DNA from: a bacterium
Lineage (GTDB): Bacteria > Eremiobacterota > Eremiobacteria > Baltobacterales > Baltobacteraceae
Direction of reading: 5' to 3'
Length of the DNA stretch: 8,317 nt
Assembly (NCBI GenBank): GCA_021781095.1
Contig: JAJXXM010000311.1
Span: forward strand, 1-8,317
The notes beneath the pieces are model-generated. The model was not told where the DNA came from. It ran no database searches and was given only the letters and a program-made list of their open reading frames with translations. This document shows positions 1-5,848 of the stretch, piece after piece. The position numbers and the translations under genes were made by a program. The first letter of the stretch is position 1; the number at the start of each line of letters is the position of its first letter.

Positions 1-2
1 CC

Positions 3-3000
3 TTAGTGAAAGTTATGCGCGCGGACGCCGGCGAGCATCTTCGCGCTCTCCAACGGTTCGATCTCCAGGGCGAGCACGTCGATACAGCCGCTCTCCTTTT
101 GCAGGGTTCCGGTAACGATCAACGTTGCATTCGTCGCAATAACGCGCTGCGTTCGTTCGTAAAGATCGGGGCGCACGATGACGTTCACCAATCCCGTCTC
201 GTCTTCGAGCGTGAGAAAAACGAAGCCCTTCGCGGTGCCGGGGCGTTGCCGCGTAATCACCAATCCGCCGACTCGCACCCGCTGTCGATGCTTCGCGCGT
301 GCGAGTGCGGCAGCGGAGAGCACCCCGCGCGCATCGAGTCCGGCGCGCAGGTGGGCGATACCCTGCGGCCCCGTCGTGACGCCGGTCGCCCAGAGATCGA
401 ACGCCGTTTGCTCGCGTGGTTGCAACGGTGCGAACGCGATCGTCGGTTCCTCGGTTTCCATCAGTCGCCCGAGTTCGCCGCGCCGTTCCCGCTCGTCGAG
501 CGCACGCAGCGCCCACATAGCCTCGCGCCGGCTGCGATACCACGGTGCGAAGGCATCGGCGACGGCGAGGCTTTCGAGCCCCTCGCGGCTGAGATCGGTG
601 CGCCGTGCGAAATCGAGAATATCGGCGAAAGCGCCATCCCTCAACGCCGCTTCGAGACGCTCGCGCTGCACGCTGCCGAGATCGCGCACGAGATGAAAGC
701 CTAGCCGTACCGCGCCGCTTTCGTCGACGAAACTCCACCATTCGCTCGCGTTGACTTCGATCGGTTTCACCACGACATCGTGCCGCTTGGCATCGTTGAC
801 GAGCACCTCGGTTGCATAGAACCCCATCGGTTGGACGTTGAGGATCGCCGCGGTGAATTCGGGGTGATAGCGGCACTTGAGATAAGCCGAAGCATAAGCG
901 AGTAAGGCGAAGCTCGCGGCGTGTGATTCGGGGAACCCGTAATCGGCGAAGCCCTCGAGCATTGCAAAGAGTTTCTCCGCCGCCGCGCGCTCGATGCCGT
1001 TTCGCTCCATTCCCTCGATGAGTTGGGTTCGCAAGGCCTGCATCTTTTCGCGCGAACGTTTGTGCCCCATCGCTCGGCGCAGACGGTCGGCTTCTCCCGC
1101 GGAAAAGCCCGCCGCTTCAACCGCGAGGCGCATGCCTTGTTCTTGGAAGAGCGGCACTCCGAGCGTTCGTTCGAGGACCGGACGCAATTTCGGATGCGGG
1201 TACTCCACCGGTTCCTTACCCGCGCGACGACGTAAAAACGGATGGATCATTTGCCCCTGAATCGGCCCCGGGCGAATGATCGCCACCTGCATGACGAGAT
1301 CGTAGAAGCAGCGCGGTTTCATCCGCGGCAGCATCGATTGCTGCGCCCGCGATTCGATCTGAAAGACGCCGATACTGTCGGCGCGCTCGAGCATCGCGTA
1401 GGTCGCGGCATCGTCGGGAGGGATCGTCGCCAGCGAGAGCGGTGCTTCGTTCGGGCGGGATCGCCGATGGAGCGCGAACGCTTCATCGAGCAACGAGAGC
1501 ATCCCCAACCCCAGCAAATCGATTTTGATCAGCCCGAGTGCGGCGAGATCGTCTTTGTCCCACTGAATGACGCTGCGGTCGCGCATCGTCGCCCATTCCA
1601 CCGGCGCGACGCGTACCAGCGGATCGCGCGCGAGCACCATGCCGCCGGAGTGAATCCCCAGATGGCGGGGAAAGCCTTCGATACGTTCGCAGAGTCGCAC
1701 GAGGCGTCTCTCGACAGGTGCGAGATCGAGAGCTTTCGTCACATCGAGCGCCGCTTCGCTGCCGTAGGAGCGGCCGCTGCGCAGATCGATTGCGAGTGCG
1801 GAGAGCCGTTCGGGCACGAGACCCAGCACTTTGCCGACATCTCGCAACGCCGAACGCGAACGATAACCGATCACCTCTGCGGCCATTGCGGCGTGCGCGC
1901 GCCCGTAGCGTTCGTAAACGTACTGGATGATCCGCTCGCGATCGCGATGCGCGAAATCGATATCGATATCCGGAATTTCGTTACGCTCTTCGGAAAGAAA
2001 CCGCTCGAAGAGCAAATTCATACCGACGGGATCGACCGCCGTGATCCCCAATGCGTAACAAACTGCAGAATTTGCCGCCGATCCGCGCCCCTGACAGAGC
2101 ACTCCCATCTCATTTGCCGCACGAACGATATCCCACACGATAAGAAAATAGCCGGCGAGATCGAGCTTGGCGATAATTCCCAACTCGTATTCGAGTTGGC
2201 GTTCCACCGCAACGGAGAGTGGATTGCCGTAGCGACGGGCGGCACCCTCCATCGTCAACGCGCGTAAATAGCTCTGCCGCGTATAGCCATCGGGAACGGT
2301 AAAGAGCGGAAACTGTTCGCTCAGCGTTTCGAGACGAAAGCGCGCCCGTTCGGCAATCTCCAACGTCCGTTCGATCGCACCGGGATAATCGGCGAATAAA
2401 CGCACCATGGCGCTCGGGCTCTTCAGGTGCGCTTCGGTATTGGGATCGAGAATATTACGCGCGACTCCCTCTTCCAGCGTCACTCCATGCTTGATACAAC
2501 GCAAGACCGCAGCGATCTCGGCATCCTCGCGACGGGCGTACGCAACGTCGTTACTCGCAACGTACGGAACGCGGATCCGGCGCGCCGCGGCGATCAGCGC
2601 TTCGTTACGGACGGCATCGTTTTCGTGCAGGCGACGAACGATCTCGATATAAAATGCGTCGGGGAAGCACGCGCGTAAAAATTCGAACGGCGCTCGAAGA
2701 TCGCCGCAGAGCGCGATCAAACCGCGATTATCGCCTTCGAGATCGGCGAGCTGGAGTTCGGGGGCCCCTTTGCGGCCGCGCAATTGCGCCCCCGAAATCA
2801 GCTCGCAGAGGCGATGGTAGCCGCACGCCTCCTCGACGAGCAAGAGCACGGGGATGCCGCCCGGTGCGTGCAGACGAGCGCCGATGATCCCGGGCAACGC
2901 GCGCTCGCGGGCGCGGCGAGCGAAGCGTACCGCGCCGTACAAGCCGTCGGCATCGGCGATCGCCAACGCCGCGATCCCGAGGTCGGCCGCGCGGTCGACG

Positions 3001-3077
3001 AGTTCTTCGGGGTGCGACCCGGCGTCGAGAAAGCTAAAGTTCGAACGCGCGTGGAGCTCGGCATAGCGCGCGCTCAT
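3..3077 (-). CDS. dnaE2: Error-prone DNA polymerase III alpha-like subunit DnaE2 (ImuC)
   Basis: This C-family DNA polymerase of 1024 aa carries out translesion and mutagenic synthesis together with ImuA and ImuB (family knowledge). The N-terminal PHP domain spans about residues 5-240. The polymerase core follows, with LCQGRGSAANSAVCYALGIT at 327-346. The catalytic aspartates are D372 and D374 in PDIDIDF and D520 in IKIDLLGLGML. The fingers region, the tandem helix-hairpin-helix part (ADYGFPESHAASFALLAYAS, 711-730) and a C-terminal OB fold (about 933-1010) come next. The protein ends in HNFH, like other DnaE2 proteins. Length and motif order fit DnaE2 better than replicative DnaE. PHP ligands look lost: HAR replaces HxH at 9-11 and DAD replaces DHD at 42-44. 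The ATG overlaps the imuB stop in ATGA and has no Shine-Dalgarno sequence, which suggests translational coupling. The TAA stop lies at the window edge. Identity is very secure. Confidence 0.96.
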   Translation of the reverse strand: MSARYAELHARSNFSFLDAGSHPEELVDRAADLGIAALAIADADGLYGAVRFARRARERALPGIIGARLHAPGGIPVLLLVEEACGYHRLCELISGAQLRGRKGAPELQLADLEGDNRGLIALCGDLRAPFEFLRACFPDAFYIEIVRRLHENDAVRNEALIAAARRIRVPYVASNDVAYARREDAEIAAVLRCIKHGVTLEEGVARNILDPNTEAHLKSPSAMVRLFADYPGAIERTLEIAERARFRLETLSEQFPLFTVPDGYTRQSYLRALTMEGAARRYGNPLSVAVERQLEYELGIIAKLDLAGYFLIVWDIVRAANEMGVLCQGRGSAANSAVCYALGITAVDPVGMNLLFERFLSEERNEIPDIDIDFAHRDRERIIQYVYERYGRAHAAMAAEVIGYRSRSALRDVGKVLGLVPERLSALAIDLRSGRSYGSEAALDVTKALDLAPVERRLVRLCERIEGFPRHLGIHSGGMVLARDPLVRVAPVEWATMRDRSVIQWDKDDLAALGLIKIDLLGLGMLSLLDEAFALHRRSRPNEAPLSLATIPPDDAATYAMLERADSIGVFQIESRAQQSMLPRMKPRCFYDLVMQVAIIRPGPIQGQMIHPFLRRRAGKEPVEYPHPKLRPVLERTLGVPLFQEQGMRLAVEAAGFSAGEADRLRRAMGHKRSREKMQALRTQLIEGMERNGIERAAAEKLFAMLEGFADYGFPESHAASFALLAYASAYLKCRYHPEFTAAILNVQPMGFYATEVLVNDAKRHDVVVKPIEVNASEWWSFVDESGAVRLGFHLVRDLGSVQRERLEAALRDGAFADILDFARRTDLSREGLESLAVADAFAPWYRSRREAMWALRALDERERRGELGRLMETEEPTIAFAPLQPREQTAFDLWATGVTTGPQGIAHLRAGLDARGVLSAAALARAKHRQRVRVGGLVITRQRPGTAKGFVFLTLEDETGLVNVIVRPDLYERTQRVIATNATLIVTGTLQKESGCIDVLALEIEPLESAKMLAGVRAHNFH

Positions 3078-4327
3078 TCATAGACGCCGCAGAGATACCA
3101 TCGCGTTTGACGGCGAGCGATGCGATACCATCGTCCGTCGGCGAGCGCGACGTCGTATTCGTCGCGCGGAGGCAGCTCGCGCGCAACGTCCTGGGTGCGC
3201 CAGGGGCCGGCACATTCGCAGAGCGCACTCGGCGGGTCCCCGAATGCGACCGGGACGCCGCCGCGCACTTCCACCGCAACCTCTCGTTCGGGAAGGAGGT
3301 GTAGCGGCGGGAGCGGCAATGCGGGGAGCGCCGAAACGCGCGCGTCTTCGACCGCAGCGAGATCGGGAGTAAACCGTTCGAACGTGAAACGCTCTTCGAA
3401 GGCGTGTGCCGGACGCAAGCACGCCCGCCGTACCGGCTCTCCGAGCAAGCCTTCCAACCGTGCGAGCGCGACGGCGAGATCTTGTCGTTGAGCGCGCTCG
3501 CGAACGAAGAGCATCTGTCGGCTTCCCGCCTCTTCCAGGCGCAGCGCGCGCACGCGCATGCCGACGACGGGTGCGTCGAAACGCTCTCGTTCCAAGCGCG
3601 CGCGGAGAACGTCGAACATCGCTCGCTCCTCCGCCGTTGGGAGTGCGAAAAACAGCTCGATGCTGCGTTCGCTCGCGTCATCGCAGAAAAAATCGACGCG
3701 GATGCCGCCGGCGCTGCGGCCGCGACGCGCGCAACTCTCCGCAATGCGGCCGAGCAGCACGCGCAATGCAAAGAGCAGCTGCTCCTGCGTTTGCGCTTCT
3801 CCCTCCCCCAACGCACTCGCCTCGATCGGCAGCGTGAATGCGCGCGGAACGAGCGAACGCCGCTCCGTACCGCTCGCACGCCGATGCCAGAGCGCGGCTC
3901 GAGCGCCGAAGCGACGGACGAACGCTCCGTACGGAAGTGCCGCGAGCTCGCCGATCCGTTCGATACCCAGCAGCACGAGGCGTTCGATCGTTCGCGGATC
4001 GACGTCGAGAAACTGCAGTGGAAACGGCGCGAGAAAGGCGGCCTCCTCGCCCGCTGCGACGACGCACCCATCGGCATGCCGGGCCGCCACTCCGGCACAA
4101 AACGCATCTTCGGAGCAGCCGCAACGCACCTCGACGAAAAATGGAGCGAGCGCCGTTCGCACCTGCGCGCACCAGAGCGCGGGCTCTCCGAGGATGCCGT
4201 GCATATCCAGATACGCAGCGCCGAGACCGGCATCTTCGACCGTCGGCGTGACTGCATCGAGGGCGTCGAGCAACGCTTCCCAACGGTGTTGCAGATCCTC
4301 GCCCTCGACGATCGCGCAGAGGAACAT
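3074..4327 (-). CDS. imuB: ImuB, catalytically dead Y-family polymerase homologue, N-terminally short
   Basis: ImuB is the hub of the ImuA-ImuB-DnaE2 mutasome and binds the sliding clamp, but does not polymerise (family knowledge). This copy has 417 aa. AAYLDMHG (37-44) aligns with the Y-family SIDEAYLD block, with G36 and A37 where the catalytic Asp-Glu would be. A thumb-like helix-hairpin-helix (LLGIERIGELAALP, 119-132) and a little-finger-like segment (about 165-265) follow. RQMLF (270-274) lies where clamp-binding motifs occur. The C-terminus has the ImuB-typical pattern AGPWR (373-377), YDVALADGRWYRI (391-403) and WYLCGVYE. Only 36 residues precede the dead Asp-Glu position, against roughly 100 in full Y-family proteins, so the first palm segment is absent. 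An in-frame TAG two codons upstream excludes a longer form. The gene follows imuA after 15 nt and overlaps dnaE2 by 4 nt. The assignment is firm; the meaning of the short N-terminus is inference. Confidence 0.88.
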   Translation of the reverse strand: MFLCAIVEGEDLQHRWEALLDALDAVTPTVEDAGLGAAYLDMHGILGEPALWCAQVRTALAPFFVEVRCGCSEDAFCAGVAARHADGCVVAAGEEAAFLAPFPLQFLDVDPRTIERLVLLGIERIGELAALPYGAFVRRFGARAALWHRRASGTERRSLVPRAFTLPIEASALGEGEAQTQEQLLFALRVLLGRIAESCARRGRSAGGIRVDFFCDDASERSIELFFALPTAEERAMFDVLRARLERERFDAPVVGMRVRALRLEEAGSRQMLFVRERAQRQDLAVALARLEGLLGEPVRRACLRPAHAFEERFTFERFTPDLAAVEDARVSALPALPLPPLHLLPEREVAVEVRGGVPVAFGDPPSALCECAGPWRTQDVARELPPRDEYDVALADGRWYRIARRQTRWYLCGVYE

Positions 4328-4342
4328 CCCCTACCCCGCGCG

Positions 4343-5095
4343 CTAGACGGCGCATCTCCGTGCCGCTCGTTGCGGCGCGGAGAGGGAGCGCGTCGCCCGT
4401 TCGTGCAGCGGCAGATCTTCGTTCGTGCGCGACGCTCGCAATACGAGCGGTGCCTGCGAGCGAAGCGCGCGCGCGAACGGTTCGACGGAGAAGGTGTAGC
4501 CGAGGAATGCGCCGCCGACGCTTCCGCGCCCGCACAGAACGAGCCGCTCGCTGCGACAGCGCAAGCGCAACGCCGGAAGCCCTGCGGGGGCATGTAGCCC
4601 ATCGTCGAGCAGTGCCAGAAGCGTACTGCCGGTCTCGCGCGCGAGTTGCGAGAAACGCCCCCAGATCGCCGCACTCCAGGTGCGCGCTCGCACGACGACG
4701 ACGCGGCAGAGGCGCGAACGCAGGAGCGTATCGAGCGCGCGGGCGAGCAGCCGTCCCTCACGCACCGGTACGATCAACAGGCGCTCCAACAGCACGCCGG
4801 CTTCAACGAGCGCGGGCGGGTAGCACGAACCGTCGTCGAGGAGCGCGACGAACGCACTCCGGCTCGCCACGGCGAGCGCCCGAAAGGCGATCGCTCCTCG
4901 CCCCGAGCTTGCGGGGCCTTCGAGCGTCACGAGCCCGGCGGGGAGCCCTCCGCCCAGCGCAAGATCGAGCGCGGGGAGTTCGCAGGGCAGCCGCCGTTCC
5001 TGCGTCGGAGCGGGGCGCTGCAAGGCGACGAGACGCTCCTTGAGGGAATGAAACGCCGCGCGCCGGTTCGCGAGGGGATCGGGGACGGGCAACAT
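4343..5095 (-). CDS. imuA: ImuA, RecA-like SOS mutagenesis protein with degenerate Walker motifs
   Basis: This first gene of the SOS mutasome operon encodes 250 aa related to the RecA core. In the known system ImuA acts with ImuB and RecA to support DnaE2 lesion bypass. LDLALGGGLPAGLVTLEGPA (43-62) followed by SSGRG (63-67) matches the RecA stretch that leads into its P-loop GPESSGKT. Here the lysine is R66 and the Thr/Ser is G67. The segment LLDDGSCYPPALVEAGV (85-101) parallels the RecA beta-strand bearing Glu96. The putative Walker B strand reads RVVVVR, with Arg136 where Asp is expected. ATP hydrolysis is therefore doubtful. The ATG is set by the ideal promoter just upstream: its -10 ends 8 nt before the start codon, and no Shine-Dalgarno sequence is present, so a leaderless message is likely. 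ImuA is the best assignment because of RecA similarity plus gene order; sequence similarity alone would be weaker evidence. Confidence 0.85.
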   Translation of the reverse strand: MLPVPDPLANRRAAFHSLKERLVALQRPAPTQERRLPCELPALDLALGGGLPAGLVTLEGPASSGRGAIAFRALAVASRSAFVALLDDGSCYPPALVEAGVLLERLLIVPVREGRLLARALDTLLRSRLCRVVVVRARTWSAAIWGRFSQLARETGSTLLALLDDGLHAPAGLPALRLRCRSERLVLCGRGSVGGAFLGYTFSVEPFARALRSQAPLVLRASRTNEDLPLHERATRSLSAPQRAARRCAV

Positions 5096-5103
5096 GGGAG
5101 GCT

Positions 5104-5132
5104 ATCGTAATCGAACGTATGTTCGATGTCAA
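5104..5132 (-). promoter_or_regulatory. Sigma70-type promoter of the imuA-imuB-dnaE2 operon
   Basis: Read leftward, the -35 is a perfect TTGACA (5127-5132), the spacer is 17 bp (5110-5126) and the -10 is TACGAT (5104-5109, four of six consensus bases). Transcription should begin near 5097, two bases or so before the imuA ATG at 5095. The operator lies between the two hexamers, the classic layout for tight repression with strong induction. No start-site data support it, but spacing and hexamers are nearly ideal. Confidence 0.82.
5110..5127. promoter_or_regulatory. LexA (SOS) operator, GAAC-N4-GTTC type
   Basis: The sequence is a perfect 18-bp inverted repeat, ATCGAAC-GTAT-GTTCGAT. It fits the CGAAC-N4-GTTCG pattern of LexA/DinR boxes in Gram-positive-type lineages. 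It occupies the spacer of the imuA promoter, so a bound repressor would block RNA polymerase directly. It also covers the ATG of the rightward gene at 5119. I found no second GAAC-N4-GTTC site in the window by eye. The link to LexA rests on the motif and on the downstream genes, which are classic SOS targets. Confidence 0.9.
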
Positions 5133-5805
5133 CGCCGGATTTCTCCCCACCCCGTCGAAGCGCCCGGGAGTGCCCAGCTTCGCTCCCTCCCGTGCCTCGC
5201 GGCAGGAACGTGCCTTCTGCCTGACCGTTGCGGTGCTCGCTGCCGCACTCGCCGATCCGTGCCTCGAATTCGCTTCGAACGCCGGCTGGTTTGGGGCCGG
5301 TCGTTTCACCGATCGCAGCATGGCCGACGTCTTGCCGACGCTCCTTTCCGGCGCACTCTTCCTCATCGCTCAACTGCTCTGGATCTTTCGGCGTGCCTGC
5401 GCCCACCGGCGGCTCGACGGGCCGCTCCGGCGGCCGCTCGCGGCGCTCTTGCCGCGCATTTTCATCCTCCAACTCGCGTTGCTCTTCGTTATCGAGAGCG
5501 TCGAGCAACGCGTCGTTCTCGGAAGGTTTCTCGGTGGGGCGCTCTGGCTCGGCGCGCCGGTTCCTCTCGCGCTCGCCGTTCACGCGCTCTTCGCAACGGG
5601 GATCGCTTTCCTCGTCGCAACGGCCTTGCGCGAGTTCGCACGCCGCGCACCCGCGCTTGCTGCGGCGGTGCGCCTCCGTCACGAGCACGCGATTCCCCGC
5701 GCGAGCGGCATCCGTCGTCGCTTCGTCGCAACCCTCGCCGCCCTACCCGACGTCGTTTTTGGTTCTACCGGCGAGCGCGCCCCTCCGATATCGGTGATTG
5801 CGTAA
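5119..5805 (+). CDS. Uncharacterised four-helix membrane protein, divergent from the SOS operon
   Basis: I do not recognise this 228-aa family. Hydrophobic stretches suggest four membrane helices at about 32-50, 70-90, 109-126 and 143-169. A loop between the first two contains NAGWFGAGRFTD (54-65) and then DVLP (70-73), which looks conserved in style. The tail is basic and ends near ERAPPISVIA. Codon use is coding-like, and the hydrophobic pattern makes this frame more credible than the arginine- and glutamate-rich reading on the opposite strand. The start is uncertain. ATG 5119 lies inside the LexA operator with no well-spaced ribosome site (GGGAGG is 17 nt away). GTG 5170 is the next in-frame candidate and has no better signal, and ATG 5320 would remove the first helix. 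A near-leaderless start at 5119 is possible. The LCP gene follows after 43 nt, so the two may be cotranscribed. Function is unknown. Confidence 0.72.
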   Translation: MFDVNAGFLPTPSKRPGVPSFAPSRASRQERAFCLTVAVLAAALADPCLEFASNAGWFGAGRFTDRSMADVLPTLLSGALFLIAQLLWIFRRACAHRRLDGPLRRPLAALLPRIFILQLALLFVIESVEQRVVLGRFLGGALWLGAPVPLALAVHALFATGIAFLVATALREFARRAPALAAAVRLRHEHAIPRASGIRRRFVATLAALPDVVFGSTGERAPPISVIA

Positions 5806-5835
5806 CCTCCCTCAATCGCACGCCGCCCTTCGGAG

Positions 5836-5841
5836 TATTTT
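5836..5841 (+). promoter_or_regulatory. Possible -10 element for a leaderless LCP transcript
   Basis: TATTTT lies 7 nt before the ATG at 5849, which would put transcription start at about 5848. This matches the TANNNT-N6-8-ATG layout of leaderless genes and mirrors the spacing at imuA. No convincing -35 hexamer is visible 16-18 bp upstream. A weak GGAG at 5832-5835, 13 nt from the ATG, is the alternative ribosome site. Treat this as a suggestion. Confidence 0.35.
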
Positions 5842-5848
5842 CTCGCCC

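Noticed and set aside
1242..2267. 341-codon open frame on the plus strand opposite dnaE2
   Set aside because: It is antisense to strongly conserved DnaE2 sequence. Its His/Arg/Asp-rich composition has no domain character, and long antisense frames are expected in GC-rich coding DNA.
3375..3384. CGTTCGAACG palindrome within imuB
   Set aside because: It has zero spacing between half-sites, unlike the 4-nt spacing of a LexA box, and is inside a coding region in DNA rich in such words.
3404..4597. 397-codon open frame on the plus strand opposite imuB and imuA
   Set aside because: It spans two real genes and their junction on the other strand, and its Arg/Ala/Glu-rich sequence shows no recognisable fold. 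It is a shadow of the codon pattern.
4927..5688. 253-codon minus-strand frame covering the imuA start and the membrane-protein gene
   Set aside because: Highly charged Arg/Glu-rich composition. It crosses the LexA-controlled promoter and opposes a frame with clear membrane helices.
5798..5848. TTG start giving a 429-aa LCP protein
   Set aside because: It overlaps the end of the preceding gene, has no ribosome site, and adds 17 residues before the basic segment and membrane anchor. ATG 5849 fits the family start better.
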